Of a stretch of 64,000 nt of DNA, positions 7,993 to 14,780 are shown in pieces. The translations under genes were made by a program, and so were the position numbers. The notes beneath the pieces were generated by a model. The model made no database searches. It saw only the letters and a list, made by a program, of their open reading frames with translations, and was not told the origin of the DNA. Position 1 is the first letter of the stretch; every line of letters begins with the position of its first letter. The DNA is from RGIG4097 sp964599875 (GTDB taxonomy: Bacteria; Bacillota; Clostridia; Christensenellales; CAG-917): contig CAZRHE010000004.1 of assembly GCA_964599875.1 (NCBI GenBank), positions 28,242 through 92,241 on the forward strand. Direction: 5' to 3'.

Positions 7993-10410
7993 TTATTGTA
8001 TCCGCTTTCTCGTAGATTCGTTTGCAAGGACGTATTTCAAAACGTTGACCGCGCTTCTTTGCATTTCGGCGCGCGTCAGCACTCCGTCTTTTAGTCCTTT
8101 GAGCGTCGTGCCGTCATATTTGCCCTTTATTCTGCTTCCGCCCGGCATAACTACGTCGACCTGTGCGCGCACTCTCATTCCGTTATGTTTCAACTTTTTG
8201 AAGTCGGGGGATTTTTCGGACACCGTCCACCAGTCGGTCACGAGCATCCCGTCGTATCCCCACTCCTTGCGGAGAATGGTCGTTGCAAGGTCGTAATTGT
8301 AATAAGAGAAAGTACCGTTGATTTTGTTGTACGACGTCATCATACAAAGCGGCTTGCCTTCTTCCACGCAAATTCTGAATCCTTTGAGATATATCTCTCT
8401 AAGCGCTCTTGCCGACACTCTCGTATCCGTGTGATTGCGGTTTGTTTCTTGGTTATTGCACGCGAAGTGTTTGGGACAAGCGGACACGCCCGCCGACTGT
8501 ATTCCTCTCACGACCGCCGCGGCAATTTTGCCCGACACGACGGGGTCTTCGGAGAAGTATTCGAAGTTTCGTCCGCAAAGAGGGTCGCGGTGCAAATTCA
8601 TGCCGGGACCCAAAAGCATATCCGACCCTTTGCGCTTCATTTCTTCACCGAGTTCCGCATAGACTTCGGCAACCAATTCTTCGTTCATGGAAGAGGCTAT
8701 CGCAGTGCCGCAAGGGAGCAAGGACGCATAGTGCGCAAGCCTGATTCCCGACGGGCCGTCCGTCGTTATAACGGCGGGGATTCCTTTGTCCATAAGGCTT
8801 TGTTCGGTGCCGCCGAAAGCACCCGCGTTACCCTCGGTGCCAAGGGGACTGTTCATCTTAAATTGACCGCGCGCAAGCACTTCGAGTTCCTCGTCGGTCA
8901 AGGTGGACACAAACTCTTCAACCGTCAAATTGCCGACTTTAACATCCTCAAACGTGCAGATTAAGTCCTTGTTTTGCGGAATCTCTTTCGGAAGCCGCGC
9001 AAGGATTCTATCTTTCACGGACACGGTTTCGGTCGCCACTTTGTGATACTTTTTGCTCACTTCTCCGTTCTTCGCGACGTGCGGATAAGTGACGTCGAAA
9101 GGCACTTTCGGGGCGCACGCTTCTTCGCATTGCTCGACGACGGTTTCGTCGATATGCACGCTTGCAATCTCTTCCGCAGACACGTAATCGCCGCCGACGT
9201 AAAAGACGTATTCGCCGTCTTCGACAACGAAACAATTCTTGTGTCCCGTCCGTCCGCCATCGTCGAAAGACGCCAAATCTTTCTTTCCGAAAACGAGAGT
9301 GATTTCTTCGCTTTCGCCGGGTGCGATAAGTCCGGTTTTCTTGAAAGCGACGAGGTTTCTAAACGGCTTGCCGAGTTTCCCTTGCGGTGGATTGACGTAA
9401 AGGAAAACGACTTCTTTCCCCGCTTTGTCCCCCACGTTTTCAACCGTTGTTTTTAGGGTAAATTCATCGCCGTCGCAAGACAGCGTCGAGGTCTTTTTAA
9501 AATTCGTATATGAGAGGCCGTAACCGAAAGGATAGACGACGGGGGTGTTGCCGAAAGTCGAAAAATAGCGATATCCGACGTACACGTCCTCGACGTAATT
9601 ATTCGCCTTTCTCGCGCCGAAATTGCTTGCGGACGGATAGTCGATATAGCGCATAGCCACGGTGTCCGTCAGTTTCCCCGACGGATTGACTTTGCCCGTC
9701 AGCACGTCCGCGACGGCGTTTCCGCTTTCCATTCCGCCCTGCCACGCATAGACGATTGCGGAGAGCCTATCCCCGTATTCTTTCACCCAAGACGTATCCA
9801 TGACGTTGCCCGCGTCTATAATCACGACCACTTTTTTGAATCTTGCAGTGACGAGATTGAGCATGATTTTTTCGTCGTCCGTGATGAGATATCCGCCTTT
9901 GACGAGTTTTTGTTCGCGGTCTTCACCCGCCGCCCTGCCTATGACGACGATTGCAAGGTCGGATTTTTCCGCTTGCTTTTCGACAAACGCGTCGGTGAGG
10001 GGCATTTCGTCGTAACAAAGAGGCCAATGCCCCCAAAAACCTTCGTCGGTGGGATTTTTCTCACACCAATCCGCATAAACTGCGGCAAGTTCGTCGTTGA
10101 GTTTAACTCCCGCTCCGCGAAGTCCGTCTATAAGGCTTACTTTGTACGGTGCTTTCACGTCGCCGCCCGAACCGTATCCGACGTAAAAATAGTCGTTCTG
10201 CACTCTGCCGAATACGGAAACTGTTTTATCTTCGCCTATAGGAAGGGTGCCGTCGTTTTTGAGAAGGACTATGCCCTCTCCCGCAAGTGCGCGCGCTTTC
10301 GAAATAAGTTCGGGAGAAGAATCCTTTTCTCCCAAAATTTCACCGCCCGTCTTTTGCGCCAAAGCGACGAAGAAATTTACGATTTTAGAAAGGGTTATTT
10401 TCTTTTTCAT
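7993..10410 (-). CDS. Glycoside hydrolase family 3 beta-glucosidase with swapped domain order
   Basis: Hydrolyses beta-linked glucosides (exact substrate not readable). 805 residues without a signal peptide, so probably cytosolic. The domain order is reversed from the usual one. The alpha/beta-sandwich (GH3 C-type: GEGIVLLKNDGTLPIG, VVIIDAGNVMD) is at about 40-300, a fibronectin-III-like domain at about 305-400, and the TIM-barrel (GH3 N-type: TTDGPSGIR, GPGMNLHRDPLCGRNFEYF, ACPKHFACNN) at about 490-800. The nucleophile is the Asp of LVTDWW near residue 726. This inverted order is known from Ruminococcus albus and Butyrivibrio fibrisolvens enzymes. The start lies one base after the upstream stop codon, so it is co-transcribed with the flavin-reductase-like gene. 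Confidence 0.92.
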   Translation of the reverse strand: MKKKITLSKIVNFFVALAQKTGGEILGEKDSSPELISKARALAGEGIVLLKNDGTLPIGEDKTVSVFGRVQNDYFYVGYGSGGDVKAPYKVSLIDGLRGAGVKLNDELAAVYADWCEKNPTDEGFWGHWPLCYDEMPLTDAFVEKQAEKSDLAIVVIGRAAGEDREQKLVKGGYLITDDEKIMLNLVTARFKKVVVIIDAGNVMDTSWVKEYGDRLSAIVYAWQGGMESGNAVADVLTGKVNPSGKLTDTVAMRYIDYPSASNFGARKANNYVEDVYVGYRYFSTFGNTPVVYPFGYGLSYTNFKKTSTLSCDGDEFTLKTTVENVGDKAGKEVVFLYVNPPQGKLGKPFRNLVAFKKTGLIAPGESEEITLVFGKKDLASFDDGGRTGHKNCFVVEDGEYVFYVGGDYVSAEEIASVHIDETVVEQCEEACAPKVPFDVTYPHVAKNGEVSKKYHKVATETVSVKDRILARLPKEIPQNKDLICTFEDVKVGNLTVEEFVSTLTDEELEVLARGQFKMNSPLGTEGNAGAFGGTEQSLMDKGIPAVITTDGPSGIRLAHYASLLPCGTAIASSMNEELVAEVYAELGEEMKRKGSDMLLGPGMNLHRDPLCGRNFEYFSEDPVVSGKIAAAVVRGIQSAGVSACPKHFACNNQETNRNHTDTRVSARALREIYLKGFRICVEEGKPLCMMTSYNKINGTFSYYNYDLATTILRKEWGYDGMLVTDWWTVSEKSPDFKKLKHNGMRVRAQVDVVMPGGSRIKGKYDGTTLKGLKDGVLTRAEMQRSAVNVLKYVLANESTRKRIQ

Positions 10411-10411
10411 A

Positions 10412-11338
10412 CTATCTCTTTTGTTTTTCTTGTTTTCTCTTGTCGTTTATTATTTGCATTTCCTTTGCGGTAATCAAGGTGCAGTTATTTTCTTTTGCCC
10501 AATCCACGCATCCTTGCAAGACCACTTTCAAAAACACTCTCGGCACTTTGACCAACGTCGCGCAGGCGTCCTCGCTGAATTTGACCTTGTCGTCTATGCG
10601 ATTGGCGGCGTACTTGACGCTGTTGATATCCGCCTCTTTGCCCGCGGGGATTTTCTCCGCGATGGGGCGTTTGAATCGGGTGTACCAGAAATTCGTGCTG
10701 TCGCGATAGCCGTAATCCACGGGGACGCGAGGGAATCCGCTCGGTTTGACGCCGTTTATTATGGTGTTGTAAAACTTTTCTTTCATAAGGATTTTATCCA
10801 CTTTCAAGATGAAGTGGCATCCGAATTTCGAGGTTATGCCGTTGAAGTTTCTATACGGCGGGTCTATTCCGTCCAAAATTCCCGTCCTCGATTTATCCTC
10901 GTACGCGTCTTCGAGGCTATCGTCCCAAGTACATTCGAACACCTGATACGCCTTGCTTATGACGAGAGGTCTTGCGCCGTCCGCCGCAATGCCCTTTTCG
11001 AATTTGAAAGGACAGTTTTTCATCTTTTCGGCGGGAGTTTCTCCGGGGAATCCCAAACGCACGGTTTCTTTGAAATCCGCTCTGTCGTCTTCGAGGAAGT
11101 TGAGCGCGCATTTGCCCGTGCGCAAAATATTTTGCGCCGTGTTGGACGAGTTTCTACATTCGAGAATCATCGCATAGTAGTCCTTGCCCGCTATATAATA
11201 AGGAAAGCATAGGGAGTATGCGCCGACGGTCGTCGAGCCGTCCTCGGTTAGAGTGGAAATCAGCACGGTCGGCATGGGGAAAAACGCCGAAGTCTGATAA
11301 AAGTTATCTACGATACGTAAGTCTTTGAAACTGCTCAT
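10412..11338 (-). CDS. Flavin-reductase-like FMN-binding protein with a C-terminal PCP-reductase-like helix bundle
   Basis: 308 residues. The first 190 resemble the flavin reductase split-barrel family that binds FMN (PTVLISTLTEDGSTTVGAYS, AQNILRTGKCALNF, RLGFPGETPAEK). After a linker, residues 250-300 (FSEDACATLVKVPRVFLKVV, then QGCVDWAKENNCTLITAKEM) match the spacing of the small proto-chlorophyllide-reductase 57 kDa-type domain: acidic residue, Lys-Val-Pro, a long helix, and a terminal IT motif. The pairing is unusual. Start 11338 follows AGGAGGCTTGT and a promoter. Redox substrate is unknown; the family call is by eye. Confidence 0.65.
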   Translation of the reverse strand: MSSFKDLRIVDNFYQTSAFFPMPTVLISTLTEDGSTTVGAYSLCFPYYIAGKDYYAMILECRNSSNTAQNILRTGKCALNFLEDDRADFKETVRLGFPGETPAEKMKNCPFKFEKGIAADGARPLVISKAYQVFECTWDDSLEDAYEDKSRTGILDGIDPPYRNFNGITSKFGCHFILKVDKILMKEKFYNTIINGVKPSGFPRVPVDYGYRDSTNFWYTRFKRPIAEKIPAGKEADINSVKYAANRIDDKVKFSEDACATLVKVPRVFLKVVLQGCVDWAKENNCTLITAKEMQIINDKRKQEKQKR

Positions 11339-11355
11339 ACAAGCCTCCTGATTTT

Positions 11356-11384
11356 ATCTTAAACCATTTTGTTAATCTTTTCAA
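11356..11384 (-). promoter_or_regulatory. Housekeeping promoter for the flavin-reductase-like / GH3 operon
   Basis: Minus strand TTGAAA (11384-11379), 17 bp, TAAGAT (11361-11356), followed by AGGAGG and the ATG at 11338. Confidence 0.7.
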
Positions 11385-11430
11385 GATTATTATTCGAGTA
11401 TGCTGAAAAAAATCCCGATTTTCGTAGCCG

Positions 11431-11459
11431 TTGACTTTAAGGCGGCGAAAGCGTATACT
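11431..11459 (+). promoter_or_regulatory. Housekeeping promoter of nagA
   Basis: TTGACT (11431-11436), 17 bp, TATACT (11454-11459), then GGAGGA and the ATG at 11484. This rules out the longer frame from 11400, whose first 28 codons would lie inside the promoter. Confidence 0.8.
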
Positions 11460-11483
11460 AAATCCGACGGAGGAATCTCAAAA

Positions 11484-12602
11484 ATGAAAACCACCACGTA
11501 TAAAGGCGTATCCCTACTTATCGGGGGACGCGAAAGCAAAACTCTATACGACGTTTCGGTCGCGGACGGCATAATCACCGCCGTAGAAAAATCCGATGCT
11601 CTTTCTCCGTCGGGATATCTCTCGGCGGGATTCGTGGACTTGCACACTCACGGATGCAAAGGACACGAATTTTCCTCTTGCACGAAAGCGGATTTCGACG
11701 AAACGGTCGACTGGTATCTTGAAAACGGCGTCACGCACTTCTCTCCCACCTTCGTCGCAACAGAATTAGCAACGCTTGAAAAGCAACTCAATCGGCTGTA
11801 TTCTTTCACGTCGGACGATGCGGCCGTGCTCCCCGCGCATATGGAAGGACCTTTCATCGACTTGAAATATAAGGGTGCGCAACCCGCGCGCAACGTGTAC
11901 GGCGAATACGAGGATAACCACCGCACGTTTTTTGAAAATAACGCGGACAAAATCGGCATAGTCACCCTTTGTCCCACAGTGAAAGGCGCGAAAAAACTAA
12001 CCGCCCTTTGCACCTCTCTCGGCATAAAAACGCAGGTCGGACACTCCGCCGCAGACTACGACGAAATCACCGCATGCGAAGAAGAAGGACTCGACGGTGT
12101 AACGCATATATATTGCGGTTGCTCCCAAGCGGAGAGAAAAGGACTTTCCCCTAAAACTCTCGGCGTAGCCGAAACCGCACTTGCAAAAAAAGATTTATTC
12201 GTGGAGATGATTCCGGACGGAAAGCACTTATCCGTCCCCCTAATGAAATTCGTAATCGAACGTAAAGGTTATCGCCGCGTTATGCTGGTGTCGGACAGCC
12301 TTTCTTGCGCAGGGATGCCCGTCGGCACTTATAAACTCGGTGAGGACGACGTGTTTAACGACGGCAAAGTTTGCGTGCGCGCGGACAAAAGCGGAATCGC
12401 GGGGAGCGTAATTTCCCTTGCGGACGGCGTAAAAATCCTCGTCGAAAACGGAATCCCCCTTGCAGAGGCGGCGTATATGGCAAGCGAAACGCCGAGAAAA
12501 TATATCGGGCTTTCCGTCCCCGCTCTCGAAATCGGAGAAAAAGCGGATTTCGTCCTTCTCGACGAAAAAGGAAATCTCCTATCCGTCCTTTGCGCCCAAT
12601 AG
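11484..12602 (+). CDS. nagA: N-acetylglucosamine-6-phosphate deacetylase
   Basis: Removes the acetyl group from GlcNAc-6-phosphate in amino-sugar catabolism and cell-wall recycling. 372 residues, amidohydrolase TIM barrel. Metal and substrate motifs are GFVDLHTHGCKG (HxH, about residue 50), HMEGPFI (metal-binding Glu, about 122), GHS and the VSDS Asp (about 273), with the C-terminal EIGEKADFVLLDEKGN sandwich strand. The usual THLFNAM segment reads THIYCGCSQ here, a mild deviation. Start ATG 11484 (MKTTTYKGVSLL) has GGAGGA 9 nt upstream. No nagB follows; the gene is monocistronic and ends at a strong hairpin. Confidence 0.9.
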   Translation: MKTTTYKGVSLLIGGRESKTLYDVSVADGIITAVEKSDALSPSGYLSAGFVDLHTHGCKGHEFSSCTKADFDETVDWYLENGVTHFSPTFVATELATLEKQLNRLYSFTSDDAAVLPAHMEGPFIDLKYKGAQPARNVYGEYEDNHRTFFENNADKIGIVTLCPTVKGAKKLTALCTSLGIKTQVGHSAADYDEITACEEEGLDGVTHIYCGCSQAERKGLSPKTLGVAETALAKKDLFVEMIPDGKHLSVPLMKFVIERKGYRRVMLVSDSLSCAGMPVGTYKLGEDDVFNDGKVCVRADKSGIAGSVISLADGVKILVENGIPLAEAAYMASETPRKYIGLSVPALEIGEKADFVLLDEKGNLLSVLCAQ

Positions 12603-12689
12603 TCTTATAGACTCGCAAGGCGCAATATAAAAAATAATAAATTAAGCCAATCGCAAAACGCTATCCTGCAGTTTAAAAAAGTTACCGCT

Positions 12690-12726
12690 AAAAAACGCAC
12701 TCCGTTTGATTCGGGGTGCGTTTCGT
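12690..12726. terminator. Bidirectional terminator between nagA and GDPD gene
   Basis: AACGCACTCC and GGGGTGCGTT form a stem around a 9-nt loop, with A and T runs outside. It lies between convergent genes. Confidence 0.75.
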
Positions 12727-12742
12727 TTCGGCCTTTCTTTCG

Positions 12743-13477
12743 TCAGTCCTTTTTCTTCCTTGCTTTGAGATAGCGGAATCTATATCGCAAAAACCATTTC
12801 GTGTTGTAAACCGCGCAAGGCGTGATAAGTTTCGCTTTCAGTTCGAGAAGGACGTTTGAAATCGTCCAAGGGATTATGGGCGGATAGTTTTTGCATTGGC
12901 ACTTGAATAGCGGTGCGCCGAAAATGTTCGAGTTTATGCTGTCGGGCGCGTAAGACAATTTCCTCGGCGGATGATTGCACAGTTGCCCCACCGTGTAGCC
13001 CTTGCCTTTGAGATACGCCGTAGCCTTTTCGTGAAAACTGATGAGCACGTATTCGCCCTCGTAATCCGCAAGTTCTTTCACGACGGCGTCCGCAAGTTCG
13101 ATTTCGTTTCCGTCGCATTTTAGTTCGATAAAGACGGGGACTTTGCCGCCTATTATGGACAGCACGTCTTTGAAAAGAGGGATACGCTCTCTCGTCAAAT
13201 GAAGTCTTTGTTTGGTGACTTCTTCCGTCGTCATCTTTTCAAGCGTGCCCGGTCTAAAACACATACGCCACAAAGAGAAATCGTGGAAAACGACTATGTT
13301 GCCGTCTGATAAAAGATGCACGTCGAGTTCGATGCCAAAGTTTGCGTCCACCGCTCTCCTAAACGCCTTTTTAGAGTTTTCGGGTGCGCCGAAACTCCAA
13401 CAACCGCGATGTGCAAACACGGGGTGTCGTACCATTATATCTTTTATATCAACCGCTCTAACGTTCTCGCAATCCAT
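12743..13477 (-). CDS. Glycerophosphodiester phosphodiesterase family protein
   Basis: Hydrolyses glycerophosphodiesters from phospholipid turnover to glycerol-3-phosphate and an alcohol. 244 residues; no signal peptide, so cytosolic. Diagnostic residues: FAHRGCW (HR, about 22), APENSKKAF (EN), FGIELDVHLLSDG (ExDxH) and VVFHDFSLWR (HD); a later metal Glu is in VFIELKC. The C-terminus is basic (RYRFRYLKARKKKD). The start has AGAGGA six bases upstream. It lies 57 bp downstream of the TetR regulator and is probably co-transcribed with it, which makes it a candidate target of that regulator. Confidence 0.9.
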   Translation of the reverse strand: MDCENVRAVDIKDIMVRHPVFAHRGCWSFGAPENSKKAFRRAVDANFGIELDVHLLSDGNIVVFHDFSLWRMCFRPGTLEKMTTEEVTKQRLHLTRERIPLFKDVLSIIGGKVPVFIELKCDGNEIELADAVVKELADYEGEYVLISFHEKATAYLKGKGYTVGQLCNHPPRKLSYAPDSINSNIFGAPLFKCQCKNYPPIIPWTISNVLLELKAKLITPCAVYNTKWFLRYRFRYLKARKKKD

Positions 13478-13534
13478 AGTTTATCCTCTTATTTTTGTTT
13501 GTTAAAGTAGTGTTTTTGTGATTTTCTCTTTTTC

Positions 13535-14134
13535 TCACGCACCCTTTTTGCCCGTGCCGAAGAAGTCGAGAATGGTAAGGTCTATGATTTTCGTGAGTTG
13601 CGTTTTTATCTCGTCCGCGGTGTATCCGCCCTCTCCGAGAATCCACCATTTCACGAGTTGAATCACTCCGCCCGAGAAAAATTCCGCCAAAATCTCCACG
13701 GGGACGGGGTGGTCTTTCACGGGAAGTTTGCCCACCTTTCTTACGATATTGTCAATCAAAATCGCATGCACTTTGTCAAACACGAGGGATGAATCCGCTT
13801 TCGTGATTATTGTTTTGAGGTGCTTCCTTTGGGCTGTCAAATACGTCATAATCACATCGAGCACGTCGTGATAATAGACGATGAGGTCGCTGTCGCCGTG
13901 CACCTTGTCAACCTCGTCGTCAAAGCCGTACATTATATCCATAATACACTTGTCGAGAAGTTGATACTTGTCCTCGAAATGCGTATAAAAAGTGCCCCTG
14001 TTGATGAGTGCCTTATCGCAAATGTCGATAATGGTTATGTTGTTGAAAGACTTCTCTTCGAGAAGTTCGTAAAACGCGTCGATGATTGCTTTTTGAGTGC
14101 GCTTTATGCGCAAATCCGTTTTCTTATCGCTCAT
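13535..14134 (-). CDS. TetR/AcrR family transcriptional regulator
   Basis: 199 residues. The N-terminal helix-turn-helix is classic (RTQKAIIDAFYELLEEKSFN, then ITIIDICDKALINRGTFYTH). The C-terminal domain (YYHDVLDVIMTYLTAQRKHL) resembles the TetR_C group found in DhaS-like regulators and other Bacillota proteins. GAGGTGAATT precedes the ATG. A 14-bp palindrome overlaps its own promoter, so it very likely represses itself and the downstream GDPD gene. The ligand is unknown. Confidence 0.88.
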   Translation of the reverse strand: MSDKKTDLRIKRTQKAIIDAFYELLEEKSFNNITIIDICDKALINRGTFYTHFEDKYQLLDKCIMDIMYGFDDEVDKVHGDSDLIVYYHDVLDVIMTYLTAQRKHLKTIITKADSSLVFDKVHAILIDNIVRKVGKLPVKDHPVPVEILAEFFSGGVIQLVKWWILGEGGYTADEIKTQLTKIIDLTILDFFGTGKKGA

Positions 14135-14144
14135 AATTCACCTC

Positions 14145-14179
14145 GCTAAAATTTTAGCAGATATCCGTACACCTGTCAA
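14145..14179 (-). promoter_or_regulatory. TetR-gene promoter with overlapping 14-bp palindromic operator
   Basis: Minus strand TTGACA (14179-14174), 17 bp, TAAAAT (14156-14151). The perfect palindrome GCTAAAATTTTAGC (14145-14158) covers the -10 box. Its position fits an autorepression site of the adjacent TetR protein (inference). Confidence 0.7.
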
Positions 14180-14240
14180 GATATACTGATTTTTCGGCTG
14201 AAAAACGGAATATCCTTATCGCAATGCGCTTATCCTAAAA

Positions 14241-14780
14241 TCATTTTTTGTCTATGCCTACCGCCCTATCCGAAATCTGATCTGCAAAGAATCCCGCGAA
14301 AATCACGCATGCGACGTCCTTGATAAGATAGGGCAAAGACACCGTGATTATCCCTGTTTCAAAACTGCAACCGCTGACGAGAGAAAATTGCAAGGCGCCG
14401 AGAATATGGCATATGAAAAGTCCGCCGAGTGCATACAAGAGCCGTGCGCCCCTTCCTCCGCTAATCCCTGCAAGTGCAACGAAAGGGAAAAATCCCCACA
14501 AAAATCCGCCCGTAGGTCCTACGAAAACGCCTACTCCGCCGCCGAAAGAGGAAAATACGGGAAGTCCTGTAAGCCCTATCAGCAAAAAAACGAAAACGGT
14601 TGAAACTCCCGTCTTGACGCCGAATAAAAACCCTATGAGCGCAAGCGTAAAAGTTTGCAAAGTTATCGGCACTCCGCCGGGAATAGGAATAGATACGACG
14701 GAAGACAAAACGAGAAGGGCGACGCATATCGCCGTCCTCACCAAATTTCGCGTGCGATTTTTAACGTCTGCGCTTCTCAT
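14241..14780 (-). CDS. bioY: Biotin transporter S component BioY
   Basis: 179-residue membrane protein that binds biotin and docks on the EcfA/EcfT module. About six helices; the family signatures SIPIPGGVPITLQTF (residues 29-43) and VGPTGGFLWGFF (about 86-97) are present, as is the GLPVFSSFGGG loop. Its ATG overlaps the stop of the large upstream gene (ATGA), so the two are translationally coupled. The window also encodes the EcfA fusion and EcfT at 4530-7116, about 7 kb away, so a complete ECF biotin importer can be assembled from the window. No biotin operator or riboswitch was recognised. Confidence 0.95.
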   Translation of the reverse strand: MRSADVKNRTRNLVRTAICVALLVLSSVVSIPIPGGVPITLQTFTLALIGFLFGVKTGVSTVFVFLLIGLTGLPVFSSFGGGVGVFVGPTGGFLWGFFPFVALAGISGGRGARLLYALGGLFICHILGALQFSLVSGCSFETGIITVSLPYLIKDVACVIFAGFFADQISDRAVGIDKK

